Part shown: one piece after another, positions 50,131-63,375 of the stretch
Layout: each line of letters opens with the position of its first letter
Numbering within the stretch: position 1 is the first letter of the stretch
NCBI GenBank assembly: GCA_013398055.1
Contig: VZRS01003945.1
Location: 223,186 to 287,185 of the forward strand
Origin: Ifrita kowaldi
Lineage: Eukaryota > Chordata > Aves > Passeriformes > Cinclosomatidae
Reading direction: 5' to 3'
DNA length: 64,000 bases
The notes under the pieces: model-generated
What the model was told of the DNA's origin: nothing
The model's input: the letters and a program-made list of their open reading frames with translations, nothing else
Database searches by the model: none
Program-made: the position numbers and the translations under genes

Positions 50131-52248
50131 ATAAAGATCCCTGTTTCAGACACAGTCATTAGGAAGGAATAGCACAGACTGAGGGCTTTAGCATTCACAC
50201 ACTCAGGTGATGGTCTTGACTGTAGAAGATGAGAGCAATGCAGCAAAACCTTCAGCCTTGGGGTTTTTATCAATTGTAAAGCATTTATAATCCTGAAGTT
50301 TCTGGCTTAGAGCCTCATCTGTTGTAAGATCTGGAGCTAGTTCAGTTCCACCAGCTAAATGTCTTGAAGTGATTTGGGAAGAGTTTGATAATGGGGTTTT
50401 ACCTCGGTTTGCTCTGTGGTGGGAGTTGGAAGTAGCTTTTCCCTACCACTGCCTGTGTTTCCTATATCTGCACATTATTTATTGTCTTCTCAGGAGCTAG
50501 AAACACTAATTGTGTTATTTTCATAGACAATAGAAGGATCCTGCTTAGAAAACAACCGCCACATCTCTCTCATCCTCAGCTGACACACGTAGGCATACAA
50601 AAAATCACACACTTGGTCGAGCTGCTATTTCTCATTTGCTTGTTGAGTACTTTTGAAGGGGAAAAAAAGGAGGTAGAACCAAAAATTGTGGCAAACAGCA
50701 AAGCACTGCTACACCCAGGCATTTCCAACGGGAAACAAGGGCATTAAAGTGTTAGTTTCTCCTTATCCATATGGATAACACTTTCTGGGATGCCTTCTCT
50801 TTGCTTTTTCATGCCTTTGAGGTCAGTGCTGCTCTTGCAGCACACCCTGTGGGAGTGCTCTGTGATGCCAGGCTGAATCCCTACGCAGACACTGTTCCAG
50901 GAACAGCCATCCCTGGAAGTGGCATCTTCTCTGCAGGGGCACAGTGTGGATTTTCCAGCCTGAGCCTTCCCCAGGGTGCCGAGAGCACCGGTGCGATTGT
51001 GTCGCCGACCTCAGCGGTGCCCCACAGCCACGCACAGCAACCAAGGGTTCCCTTTCACTGTGGGAGAGGCAGAATCGTTTTTAGAGAAAGGAATAAAAAA
51101 TAGCCAAGTAAAGTAGATGTAAAATTAGTCTAGAAAGCGTCTCCTCAAGCTAAGACAATCCCTAACCAGAGAAAAGCTCTGTAGGGGTGTGTTTGGCACA
51201 CGCCAAGCACCGATCACAACCACGACGGAACCAAACAGCTTCTTTTTCCATGTGGTGACTCGGGCTCCAAGTTATTTTTCTGGTTGCTGATGGAAGCAGG
51301 CTGGGACAGTGTTTGGGGCTGGTGAGGTTCTCTGTAGAAGCACAAGATGCAGATCTTTTTTCTGTGTATCTAAAGAGTCAGGCCAGTCCATGCCACAGGA
51401 CAAGTGCTTCACATGAGACACCTGGAAGAGATCCAGCTGCAACCCCACCTTGGTGTAATGACAGCAGGAAGGTGAAGACTTTAAGTGCCTTCTAACATCC
51501 TTTGGACTGTGCATGTGCCCAGCAAGGCCTAGGGGACAATGGCCTTGACCAAAGGAGACAGGGCACACTTTGATTCTCGAGGTATTTAGCCCATCTCGTG
51601 AAAATTGCTGTCTCCAGAATCACAGATTTCTTGTGGCTGATGCCTCTGTCCCATCTGCACGAATCAGCCTCTCCACGGTATCTCAGGAAATGGTAAAGCT
51701 GAACCTTGTGTCTCACAGCTGCTCCTCCCTGTGGAGTGAGCAGGGCTGGGTTCTGCTGCAGTGGTTGTTGATTCTGCTGCTCAGATGTTCTTCATCCTCC
51801 TCCTCCTCTGCTCCTGGCTCGAGAGCTGGTGTCTCCCTGCAGGTGAGAGACTGGGAGCAGCAATGTATTTGTATTGTATTGTCTGGGAGCAGACCCCACT
51901 TTGTTCTGTTTCCTCTGGAACAGTTCCAGTCCGTGATGATTGAACGTTGGAGGCCAAGCTGACAAACCCACGTTTTAATAGGGAGAGGGGAGATTTTCAG
52001 GGAATGTGAGTAGGTGGATGGAAAGGCTTTTCCCAGCAATGCCATTGCACAGCTGCTCTGACAGGACCCCAGTTGCAGGGTGTGGTATGAGTACTACACC
52101 TGCAGGTGCAGATGTGGAGTTTTGGGGTCACAGACCACTGTCCATCCCTCAGGACACTGCTCAGAGAAGGTTAAACACATTGACACCAATTTTGGCCAAC
52201 AGATGAGCTTCTGAGCGAATGAGAATCACACCTAGTGGGTTCAGCAGC

Positions 52249-52282
52249 GGGGTTTCAGAGCCATTGGGGTTTCAGAGCTGTT
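52249..52282 (+). repeat. 17-bp tandem duplication
   Basis: GGGGTTTCAGAGCCATT followed directly by GGGGTTTCAGAGCTGTT, differing at two positions, in the inferred 3'UTR. Confidence 0.8.
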
Positions 52283-55200
52283 GGGGTGTGGCACAACTCT
52301 GGAGAGATGACTTCTCCTTGTGCCGTGGTGTCCCAGTACTTCCCTCCACCTGTAGGGTGCTCTGAGATAAGCTGATACAAAGAGCTTGCTTTTAAAATGT
52401 ATTCCTTGCTCAGCAACGTCTGAACATGTTACAGAAGCAAACTTTATCTCTGGCAAGGCTCTCACAGAACTCTGGCTCTCTCAAAAACCGCTGTAAAAAT
52501 CCTGTAGTATTTCAGTCATGGTGAAAGACACCTCACTTTTAGTTCCCCATCGAAACCCTGGGGGAGCCAGCAACATCCCTGGGAGGAGAGGAAGGTGATA
52601 TCCTCATCCAGCAGCCCATTTCTGTCCTGCCTGCATACAGCCCCCCACTGCCCCTCTTTTTGTTAGGTGTGCGTGCACATATCAGAGGCAATTCGTGTCA
52701 CCATTCAAAACACGGGCCTTGTGTTTATAAACAGTGAATAAATCTAATTATTTCAGTGGCTTTCTACCAAGCAAACAGTGGGCCAGGTGTTGAAAACCTT
52801 GTTTAGAAAGTGTTTGTGGCCAGATGTCTACATGGGAGAGAGCTGCCTTGCAGTGTCCTTGCTTAGTGCACTTGAACTCACCTATTGTGGCTCTTGCTCT
52901 TTATCTCAGTGAACTCAGGACTCTCGAGCCAGTTTTGGGGTTCCCTAGGTCTGACAGTTTAGCACTCAAACTGAAGAAGGAGGAGGATGCCCAAAGGGAA
53001 TTAAGAAGTCTTGGCAGTAATTGATCTGTCATTTGAAAAAAGAAAGTTGGCGTCAGCAGGGAAAGATGCTGTGCTGGAAAACATGGGAAATGAAGGGAAA
53101 AGCTTGTTCCTTAGAGGAATTGTTTGGAGGTAGATACTGAGTCGTGAAAAGAGCTGGAGCTCCAGAGAAAATCCAGTGGCAGGGAGAGCATGAGGGACAG
53201 CTCTGCACATGTCGGTGCCACTGCTGGGTGGGAATAATGAAAGACAAAAGCCACGAAATTCTAGGGACAAACTAAAGAGGGCTAACTGGGCATCTGTGCC
53301 TTGGTTTGGATGGAAGAGCAGGAGCAGCTCCTGGCTGCTTGTTGAGAGTCACTGTCCCTGCAGGTACCTAGGCCAGGGGACAGGTACCAGCCACAGCAGT
53401 GTCTGTCCCTCTCCCCGTGGCAGAAATAAGGCCAAACTTGGCTGCAGGCAGGAGAAGGTGGCGTGAAGCTCCTCCCCTGCTGCTGTTTAACTCTCCTGCC
53501 AGCATGTGCCATCCCCCAAAGGGAGAAGGAAGGACAGCACCAAGCTGTGGATTGGGTTTATTTACGCTCCTCCCCGTCAGATCAGAAACAGCAATCAGTG
53601 ATCAGCGTGCCCTGGCTTGGGGAGGACAGACCTGGCACTCTGGGCAATGTATGATAATAATTAGGGCACCTCAGAGCCTCCCATCCCTTCCCACAGAACT
53701 CAACAATCTCTGGGAAAAGTGGCACCCCAGCTGCACCAGGGTGAAAAGCCAGGACAGGCTCCTCGGGGGCGTTTCCTGGCTTTGCTGTGGGGGCACAGGG
53801 GTGATGCTGGTATTGCCCAGGAAATGCCCAGGCCGTGTGGGAGAGCTGCTGCAGCAGCCCCCTCAGCAATGGGCAGTCTGTGCTGAGCAAGGGCACCTGT
53901 GTTTAATGCTGGTTTTCTCATGAGATGTTTTTCCTAAGTTCAGTTGAGTTAGAGTGCTCGTGAGTTTAACCCTAAACCACAAAATCACCGACTTATCCAA
54001 ACACTTTTTTGCTTTGTAGGCTCATATTTTCTTTTTTTTGTTGCATAAAGACTGCACCTCTTTGTTTCCATAAATTCTCAGACACACAATATAATGCACA
54101 TAGAACCCAATACACCTAATTTTCTGCTGCTTTAACCAGAAAGAAGCTCCTCTGTAATTAATCTATGAATCTGTTTGGTCCAAGGTTGGTCTCCTATTTC
54201 AAAGATTGATTACTGCTGATAATTCTTGTGAAATTGATTACTTGAGTGCAGATTCAGTTTCCTGGGTGACAGCTGCAGCCTTTGCAGAGGAAACCCCACT
54301 GACCCCAGTTATAAAATGATCTCTTGTGTGGACCTCGAATAGCAAGTTACAGGTGGGAGATATCTTGTATAGTTTAATTATAGTTAATGATAAAGCTGAA
54401 GTAGTTTGTTGAAATATCTTAAAAATTTTAGAATTGAAAATTAAACAAGGAACCTCAGCAAATCAGGGCCTCCTCCATATTTTCTGGTTCCAAAGAGTGT
54501 TGGCTTTATCTCACTTTACTCTCAGTCTACCAGCAGACGTGCCCTGAGCCCAGCAGGTTGATGGAACTAGAAGTAGTATTTCTATTTCTAGCAGTATTTT
54601 TCTACTCTAGTCCCATCTAGTACCAGGCAGAGATTTATGGTTGGCTTGGTTTTTAGAGAAGTGTTGCCAAATGTCTCTTAAATAAAAAGGAAGGTTCGGT
54701 TCATTTTAGGTGACTCATCTAAACTCATGGCTGCTTTTGAATTTTATCCAAGCTGTTCTTCCATCTCTATTTGCAAGAGTTATATATAGGAAATGGAGCT
54801 CAATCTGAGTCACATCTGCACAGTGGGGCTGTTGCAGAGCACAGGGGCTCATCTGGCACGTGCAGTCAGGATGGAACACGGTGGTGGCACCTGGTGAGGG
54901 AGAGCCAGAACCAATCCCTGGCTCTGAACCCCTGAGTTCTGGGAAACCCATGCACAGGGTCAAATTTGGGAAATATCTGCAAGGGACCAAATGGATCCCA
55001 AGCTTGGGTCCAGGCCCAGTTCTCGACATGACAAATTTTACCTTCAGAGAATCCCTGAGCAACATTTTGTGGGGTTTATTTTTGTTGTTGTTTTTGGGTT
55101 CCGGGGTTATGTTTGGGGGAGTATTTTGTTGTTTTTTTTAAACTTCCACCATGGCTGCTTTTCTCCATCTGCTTCCAACCCTTGCAGAACAGGTATGGGT

Positions 55201-56726
55201 GGACTCGTAATTCACTCCCCTTAGCAGGTGGCAGGTGAAATCCTGTGATACTCTATTTCCCTCTCATGCTGACCATACAGTCACAGGGGGGTTGCAGAAC
55301 ACACAGCTTTTTTTCCTTTTTCTCCCTCTCTTTAAGACAGAGAAGCTTTTTCCAGATTTAGGGTGATGTCTAATGATGCATCTGCCTAAAAAGAAGAATG
55401 TCTAGGGAATTAATTGCACTGCTAATTGGTGTTTATAGATACGGTGAAGCAGAAGTATTGAATGTAAGAACAAGGAAGCCTGTGAGTTATAATTACATGC
55501 TGAATTCTGACACGTGAAATTGTTGCTGGTTTGCTTCTTCTTTAAATGATGGGTGATCCAAGCAGCTTTAGCAGTCCTGGTACAGCTGTGATTAGCAATT
55601 AGAAGACACCCAGGGTCTTTTGGAAAGAGGAAACCTGTCTAGCCAAATCTCTTCTATTCTCTGAAACGACGACACATTCCCCTCCATGATTCCCTGGGTT
55701 TTGTGACACTGTCCAGTCTGGAAGCACAGGAAAGGAGGATCAGCCTGCTGGCTTTGCTGTCACTAGCCTTTGTCTGCTTTCTCAATTACAAATCCTGTCC
55801 CAAGCTGAGGTGAGCAGCTCCCATCCCCTCAGCCTGAGCTCCTCACGCTGCTCTTGTCTGGAGAGCAGGAGCTGCCTTTTCTCAGGACCCTGCGGCTCCC
55901 AGAGCTGCAGAGCCACCACCCAGTGGTGCTGAGGGAGGGAGATGTGCAGCTGAACTGGAACCTCATCATGGATTACTGTCTTAGGTCATTCACTGAGTTT
56001 GTATGATTTGCTCATTAATGACAAAGCTGCAATATAATATAACCGAGAGGCCACGATGGATTTTCTCTTGTCGCTCAGTGGGTGGGGGTTGGAGGGGCAG
56101 CTGGGTTTAAAGTTTAGCTGGTATACTTTAAACTCTGTGTACATAACCTTGGAGGACACGGGGGTGGGAAGGGGTCCGTTGCTATTTTGGTGGGATTGGT
56201 AAACTTCAGGATGTTTTTGTTTGAAGAATAAGGTATTTAATTGATGACATTGTACAAAGAGCTATTAATTTAAATGGTGCTTTTGTTCTCCTACCCCAGA
56301 CCTGTCTAACCTTTCTTTTTGGCAAGCCTGCAGCAGTGCTGATCATGTTGACTTTTGTACCTTGGGGGAGTGTGTGGAAGGGGAGGGGAAATGCTTTTCT
56401 CTTCAGACAAATAACGTTGCCCATAGTTAACTTCCTGCTTGGATACATACCTTGAGTTCCCTTTATGCTGAATTTTTATGTGAAGGTCTCTTCAAAGGGA
56501 CAGAACAAGCAGAGGTTATTCCAAAAGATCTCAGCTGTATCATCTTGTAATATATTGCAGCTTTATGCCAATGATTCCTTGCTTACCTGTACACAGTCCA
56601 TGCATGTTTTGAACTAATTTTGCATTCTCCATTTGTGGTGAGTTATTTAGCATTTTAACCACCTTTTGTGCCATTCAACTTGTACAGAAAACATTTTTAT
56701 TGACGTTTTAAAGGGAGGGGGAAGAA

Positions 56727-56732
56727 AATAAA
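56727..56732 (+). terminator. Candidate alternative polyadenylation signal
   Basis: AATAAA lies in GAAGAAAATAAAAAGACC after a conserved-looking AT-rich tract. It is about 1.1 kb upstream of the preferred distal site and may serve as an alternative 3' end. Another AATAAA follows at 56982-56987. Confidence 0.3.
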
Positions 56733-56907
56733 AAGACCCCTTCTGCTCCCTAGTTGTAGGTAGAACTCAGTTACTTAGCAAACAGATGTAGATGAGTGGT
56801 TGTAGTGTTAGAAATGTTGGCTTGCTCGTGAACAAGCTCTTGAGAGTAAATGCATGGTCCTGTACCTCTCTTTTCTTAATTAGCTCTTCCTTTCCTCCTG
56901 GAAAGAT

Positions 56908-56953
56908 TCTCTCTCTCTCCCTCTCTCTTACTCTGTCTTTGTCTCTCTCTCTG
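56908..56953 (+). repeat. CT microsatellite in inferred 3'UTR
   Basis: Interrupted (CT)n tract with runs such as CTCTCTCTCC and GTCTCTCTCTCT. Confidence 0.9.
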
Positions 56954-57850
56954 GTGGTTGTAAAGTACAGATTTGGGCATAAATAAAGCGATAAACAACC
57001 AGGTTTGAAAAGCAGTTCTCAACAGGTTCTCTCGGGGAACGCCTTTCTCGCAGTGCCTTGCCTTGGCACGTTGGTCAGACTCCAACTTCCAGGATAGAGC
57101 AGGTGGAGATCAGTCCCCTGCTCGGGCTGGGGAGCAAGTCCAGCCTTCGGAAGCTTGGCTCTGGTGGAGGGTGAGGTGCTGCTGGGCCACTGCAGCTGAG
57201 GCAAGAGGCACGAGCGGCGTCGGCCGTGGCCTCCGCTCCTGCTGGTGCTGGTTGTCCCTGGGACTCGTCCCACGGCCCCTGATTTGCAGAGTTTGCACAC
57301 ACTTTTGATTTTCCTGGATACACAGCGAGGGGGTGGGGATGGGATATGGGAATTATGTCGTTGGGGGGTCTGTAGACAACTCCTTCTCCACACTCCCGAG
57401 CTCTGAGTTGAGTTCAAGGGGCTTCTTGTTTATTAGCTGTGGTTCTGTTGGCAGTGGAGGGCAGAAAATGGGAAAAAAGTCTTGGAAAAGATGGGGTCAC
57501 TCACAAAGACACATTTTGTAAGAAATGGACTTAAAGAAACCCCAAAAAGCCGTGCCACAAAATCACAAAGTGTACCTAGATCCACACCTCTATTCCCTAT
57601 GGCTCTTCTCCCTTAACAGAATTTCCTTTTGTTAGATTTGACTTTCTAGGAAAAAAAATTCCATTTTTGTGAGGTGTTGTGAACTGTTTTTACTACTTGT
57701 AATAACCATCCCGGGTCTGAGTATTCTTGTAATGCAATGCCATGCAGCAGAGAACCTGTCCACTTTATAGCTTTGCTCTCAATATTTGTTACTCATTGTT
57801 TTCTCATCTAAATGTACATTTGCAAGATGTGTGTAATGTCATTTTCAAAA

Positions 57851-57856
57851 AATAAA
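57851..57856 (+). terminator. Candidate distal polyadenylation signal of DCX
   Basis: A canonical AATAAA in the context TTTTCAAAAAATAAAATTTGG is followed by T/G-rich sequence, which suits cleavage and polyadenylation about 15-25 nt downstream. It is the most distal good signal before the region loses UTR-like character. Assignment to DCX is inferred from position. Confidence 0.5.
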
Positions 57857-58549
57857 ATTTGGTTTCAATATTTAGGCCGATAAAAACCTTTCTGAGGCTT
57901 TTATTTGTCGAGTGTGTGTTGACTGTGACTTGTGAATTACAGTTGCACTCGTTCATTTTGGGCTTTCCCAAATCTGCCCCACTTGTATAAATGAAAAAAA
58001 AATGCTGAAAAAAAGGAGACTGGGGAGGGAGTTCAGTGCCCCTGAATTATGAGGATCCACATGTGCCTGACTGAAGCAACCCAAGCTGTGCAGGACCCAT
58101 CCTTTTGCCTAAAGGGATGAGCTCCGTGTGGGTCCCACTCTGGGAGAACAGGGACAAATAAGGGCAGCTCTTTCCCTGTGTGAGCACTGCAATGAAAACT
58201 GCAGATCCAAAGCAGCAAACGTGGCCCCCATCTGAATTCTGTCCTGGCACCCAGGACCTGTGAGGTCCCACGTGAGTTCTGGGAAGTTTGGTGAGATTTG
58301 AGAGCTGCGCTGTGTTTGTCCTGCCTTCCCACACAGCCCTGAAAAAGCTCAGGGTTATCCTTTCACAGCCTGTCAGAACCACAGTGAAGACAAAACTTTT
58401 CTTCCCTGGGAGCCCTGAGAAATGATAACAAGGCTTAGACCTCCTCAGTGACCTGTCCAGCACCAGCCACTTTGCTCTTTGCTCCTGCTTCACATCTGCA
58501 GAACTAAAAGTGGGTGTGGTGAGGCAGCTCCAGCCATCCCCGCTCCGCA

Positions 58550-59300
58550 CGGGGCTGTTTCACTTTACCGTGATTTAAGTGACTCCCCCGATCAGGGAAG
58601 CCCACAGAGTCCTGGCCAGAAAGTTGAGAAGACGAGAGGAGTCCCTCTGGTTCTTTGCTTCAAGATAGTTGTTTTAATTAGTGTTATCAGAGAAATGGGA
58701 TGCCAGAGACAGCACCCTGTAGAGAATTCGAAAGAATGCGTGCAAAAAAGAGATTATCGCAATTTCACAGCCCTTTTAAAGGTAAATGACCCAACAGAAG
58801 TTTGAAACTAAACATATTTTCACTTTTCTACCAATGCCCAATAAATCAAGCTCCTGCGTGCACAGGAACTGCGGCACTTTTCACCCAATCACCCTAAATC
58901 ACTTTTGCTGCAGAATATGGAGTTATAGAAGAAGAAGAAGAAGCCCTGGAGAACAACAATCCTCCATTTTGGCATTTTTAGCTTTTATCTATTTACTACA
59001 TTAACAAACCCAAAACCTCTAATCCTCCATTTTGGCATTTTTAGCTTTTATCTATTTACTACATTAACAAACCCAAAACCTCTAAATTCTTCACCCTGTG
59101 ACACTATTACAAACTACTCAATCCTCTAGTTCAAACCATTGTGGATTCAAATTCTTCCCAGAGTGTTGGCAATTTTTTCCACGGACAAAGGTCAAAACCA
59201 GTGCTGTCCAGGGGGGTTAAATCCCTCCAAACAGGCATAGCAAAGTCTCCAGCACTTTCAGTTCCAACAGGCTGCTGTGAAAGACCTTGGACTCTCCAGG
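58550..59300. mobile_element. Possible ERV-derived sequence (unclassified)
   Basis: Past the DCX 3' end, this stretch has the look of degraded avian retroviral non-coding sequence: purine/pyrimidine blocks, a GAA run at 58928-58943 and a 63-bp tandem duplication. Short chance frames only. I could not define LTR ends, a primer-binding site or a target-site duplication, so the call is weak and the boundaries are arbitrary. Confidence 0.3.
58958..59083 (+). repeat. 63-bp perfect tandem duplication (two copies)
   Basis: The unit starting AATCCTCCATTTTGGCATTT and ending AAACCCAAAACCTCT occurs twice head to tail, at 58958-59020 and 59021-59083. The copies appear identical, which implies a recent local duplication or a repeat-assembly error. 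Confidence 0.93.
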
Positions 59301-60694
59301 GTGTTTCATGCTGGGATGGAGCCCTTCCTCCCTCTTCCCCCGTGGCCAGCACACGTCAGCCCAGAGAGGGTGTCCTGGTTGCCCTCTGGGCAGAGCAGAG
59401 GCTGTGCCAGCTGGCAAACAGCACCAGGGCTACCAGCACATCGCCCCTCTTGGCCAAGTGCTGGCAGCCCCTTGGCTGGTCACACCATGCCAGGACAGGC
59501 CAGAGCAGCACAGACAGTGCAGTTCTGTTTGCAGGGAAAGACCACGTGGGAAAAAAACCGCAGTTCCCATCATGAAACCAGGAGAAAATCACTCTCAGGG
59601 CAGCCGTTATCTGAATATGCATAGGCTGAAACTGAAGGAAATGTTGTCAGAAAAGCAGAACGAGTGCTTTAGAAAACTCTCTGCTTGTTGTCCCTGGGCA
59701 CTGCAAGAGCCAACAAAGCGCCCTGGTGTCTCTTCCAGGGGCTCTGTGTTGGATGAGGGCAATAAAATCCAGCAAGTGCTCCTGCCCATGCAAAATGTCC
59801 AGAAAATGGCAGATTTGAAACCTGCTGTCTGCATCTATCACAGCTACTCCAGGGACTCTGGAGAGGGTTAAAAGGAAACCCAAATGCTGTTTTGTGGCAC
59901 CCCCAACCAGCCCTGCAAGCCATTGGAGATGATGCTGCTGTCTTAGCAGGAGTTCCTCTGGCATGTAGAGAATCACCCCAGATTTACTGTTGTGTCAGTG
60001 AGAGTAAAATTCAGCTTCCACAGCCCGGCCTTCCTGCTGCATCAGCCTGGATCTGGACAGAAATGTACATCAGGGATCCCAGAATATGTTGGTAAATCAG
60101 AGCAGCAGAAGTGTTTGCTCGTGGAAAGTCTCAGTCTGGGTGTGTTGGCCCTGTGTGGTGTTGATTGCTTGGGCTGAAGTAAAAGTTCTGGCCTGGTTCA
60201 AAACCCCTTGGCTGCCGTCTTCTCCTTTTCCTGGTGTGTGAAGACAACACAGAGGAGGATTTTAGATCCCTGGAAGTGATGCTCGGCATCTGTGTTCAGA
60301 TTTTGGGCTTCTTGAGCCCAGGGCGTCAAATCCAGGGTCTGACCCCTCTCTCTGCTGCTCCCTTTCACTGTCTGCCATCAAATCTTGTGATTTAAAAAGC
60401 TTTTTTCAGGTTGTCCCTCCAGGCTGGCTGTGTGCTGCTCTCCAGAAAACACACCAGTGCTGGTCCACCTTCTAAAGCAGAGGTGTCCCAATGGATGGGA
60501 GTGTCCACAACCACGGGGAGATTCTCCAGGGAGCTGTGAAAACCCCTGAGTGGAATAAACACCCTGGTGGCACTGCTTTAATTGTATCAGTGCCTTGTCA
60601 GCCTCATCAGGCTGACCTGCATCTTTAGCTGCGTTACAAGTGTATTCATAAACTTTTAATATTCATATATTCTGGACATAAGAGACCGAAGAGC

Positions 60695-61199
60695 TCTCCT
60701 GGTTTTGGCTGGGAGAGAGTTAATTCCCTTCCCGGTAGCAGCAGCTCCAGGTGGTGTGGTTTGGAGTCAGTGTGAGGATAATGTTGGTAACACACTCTTG
60801 TTTTCAGTCATGGCTAAGCAGTGTTTGTGCTCAGACTTTTCACCTTCTCGTGCCCTGCCAGTGAGGAGCCTGGGGGGCACAAGGAGCTGGGAGGGGTCAC
60901 AGTCAGGACAGCTGACCCCAGCTGACCCAAGGGATATCCCAGACCATCTGGAGTCATGCTTAGCAAATAAGCTGGGGAAAGTCATCCACGGGCTGGGCAA
61001 CTGCGCTGTGCATCCCTTGTTTTTTACATTGTAGTACCTTTTTTATTACCATCACCACGATTATTTTCTTCCCTTCTGACCCATTAAACTGTCGTTATCT
61101 CAACCCACGAGTTTTCTATTTCACCATTTCCACTCTCTCCCTGTCCCCTGGGAAGGCAGTGAGGGAGTGGCTGTGTGGGGTTGGGGTTAAACCAGGCCA
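60695..61199 (+). mobile_element. Degenerate solo LTR of avian ERVL type
   Basis: This roughly 505-bp element matches an abundant avian LTR family. The start resembles TCTCCTGGTTTTGGCTGGGA followed by GAGTTAATT. The middle has GGGACAGCTGACCCC-like sequence, AAGGGATATCCCA and GTCATGCTTAGCA. Further on come ATTAAACTGTCGTTATCTCA and CCCACGAGTTTTCT, and the end is GGGTTAAACCAGGCCA. Terminal bases and the TATA region (AGCAAATAAGC) are mutated and no target-site duplication is visible, so it is an older insertion. No internal retroviral sequence flanks it. Identification rests on recognising the family; the precise subfamily is not claimed. Confidence 0.85.
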
Positions 61200-63375
61200 C
61201 CCCAGCTCATCCCCCGGTGTGACAGGGTGCAGGGGCAGCACTGGCAGGCTCCTGGAGGCAGCACGGCTCCCTCGCTCTCTGATGTGGCCTCGGTGCCTTT
61301 GGGGACAGGGCAGGGTCCCTGTGAGTGCCACAGCCCCTGGAAGAGAACACCAGAGAAAGCAGAAAGACCTTCCAGAGGCACCAGGGTCTGCTCAGGTCTT
61401 CAGGGTTGGTGGAACAGGAGAACTCAGTTGCTCTTTTTGGGGACAGAAGGGAGTCAAAGATGCCACTCTCTGACATGGCTGCAGTTTTGCTGAAAATTAA
61501 GGCACCAATGCCAACATCAGGTTGAATTAGCACAGGGCAGAAGCCTGGCTGGAATAACCCACAGCCAAATCTGTCAGCAGCCTGTAAATGGTGATTCTTC
61601 CAGTGCTGCCTAGAAAGGTGACCAGCACCTAGAGCAGGGTGCAGCAATAAAACCCTCACTTCAAATTAACACCTGGCCAGCCTGGCCTCTGCAGAGCGAT
61701 GCATTTGTGCAACCAGGAAAGAAAATCTTCGGAAAATGCTGTTCTCCCACAAATTGTCCATGCTTTAATTAAGGAGTCCTCATCAGGGAGGAAGATAACT
61801 GTGAGATACATGAGGGGAGGAACACACTTGATCTATAATGAAATCAGCTCTCAAATGAGGTCGCCCACCCAGGCACCGCTTGTGCAGGCACAGCGGGAGC
61901 AGGAGCCAAGCTCAGGGAGATGAGGCCAAGCTTCTGTAGCTCTGCAAATGAACGGCTCACGCTTTGGGTGGGGAGGGGACACGGGGAGGGGGGTAATGCA
62001 CAGTTATGTGCTGGAGAACTTGAGGACAAGGGCAAATGTGTCCTCCCGTGCCCTCCTCACTGCCCCCTTATTCCCGTGTCTCGTGACAAAGGACCCTGGA
62101 ACAGGCTCCAGGCACGCACGGGCCAGTGCAGCATCCCCTCGTGGCTTCCCCCATTAAAGCAGAAACTAAAAAACACCCTTCTGTCCCCTTGGCACAGATT
62201 TAGGAACATAAAACCAAGCCCACCCTTAATATCCTTAAATCTTTAAATGACCCAGGATACTCTGCTTTTCTGGTCAGAAAAGTAAATCAGCTGTGACTTT
62301 AAATGCCAGGCACCAGCTCTAGGAAAAGAGTATTTAGAGCAGTGGGCTACAGCTCAGGAGACTTTCAGCTCCTGCTGTGGCCACGGGTTTCTGTCACCCA
62401 GGGAGCCACCTGGGGCCACAGACAAAACACAGCAAGTGCCCAAAGTGGGCTTAGAATTTCTGTGGACTCCAAGTGCCAGCAGGATGGATAGTCACTACTT
62501 CAGACTCCACGGAAAGAGTTTCACCTGGGAAAATAAAACAGGTGCTAAGAGTTACCAGCACAAGAAATCACCAGCACTGTGAGAGCAGAGCTGGCACCTG
62601 AAACTGCAGGAAGACAGACCTTCACTAAATAAAAAAATGTCACTGCGTGATCGAGTGTCCAAGGTGAAACCTCCTGGGCTCCAAAGCAGACGTGGTCTGC
62701 AGTGAGCATGGCCTGGACACTGCAAAAAACCCTAAAGCTTGGTGCAGTGGGGTTCTGTCTTGGAGTGCAGAGCTGCTCCCGTGCTGGGATAGGCTTGGAC
62801 AGTGCTCCTGCAGCAGCAGCAGCATCCCACAGACCACGAATGACAGGGCAAACGTGAGCCAAGCCCCGTCCAGCTCCTGCCAACGTTAAACAAGGCTCTG
62901 ATTTCAGGCTGTGTGAGAGGGGCAGCACTCCTGGAGGCCTCGGCAGCTCGGATGGAGAAGGGGAAAGCGCTGAGCCTGAGCACATTTCTCATGACCCTGA
63001 GACAGGAACGGCTTTATCCAAATCCCACCGAGAAACAAGAGTGCTACAGGCGATGTTTTAAATATTTAACGTTTACACAACACTCGGAATACAAATGGCA
63101 ATTCAAAGAGAAGGGAACTCCTGTCTCTGTGAGCTCCTCGGGGAGTTTTCTCTTCATGTGTGTTTTTCAGCTTGATTGATGCCTGCCCACAGACAGCAAA
63201 TGGCAGCAGGGGATGTGTCCTGTGTGCCCCAAAAACACCCGTCCTGCTGCCACTGCACAGGGCCCTCACTGCCAGAGGAGTGGGGAGAAGCTGGGGAAGA
63301 ATTGGCCTCAGCCACGGGCACATGGGGAAGCAGGATGGGCCCAGGGCCACAGATGGCTGAGGGAGAAGAGCCAGC

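Larger units (their letters stand above)
46242..57872 (+). other. DCX: Inferred DCX 3'UTR (about 11.6 kb)
   Basis: From the stop codon to 57872 I find no other gene, no convincing exons and no recognisable large transposon. Mammalian DCX has a 3'UTR of many kilobases, so a long UTR is expected. The end is placed just after AATAAA at 57851-57856, in an AT-rich setting followed by a clear change in character. Other possible polyadenylation signals are at 51092, 52737, 54681, 56727 and 56982, so shorter forms are likely. Stretches around 49.86-50.17 kb and 56.4-56.75 kb are AT-rich and look like conserved UTR or regulatory sequence by eye. The exact end is inference and needs transcript data. 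Confidence 0.5.
57873..60694. other. Intergenic sequence downstream of DCX
   Basis: No exon or RNA gene is recognised. Apart from the possible ERV-derived stretch and its tandem duplication, it contains only chance frames; the longest, at 59287-59871 on the + strand, has no domain-like features. Confidence 0.5.

Noticed and set aside
59287..59871. 194-codon + strand open frame downstream of DCX
   Set aside because: Overlapping frames of similar length exist in other phases and on the other strand; the composition is Pro/Gly/Ser/Gln-rich with no recognisable motif. It looks like non-coding GC-richer sequence.
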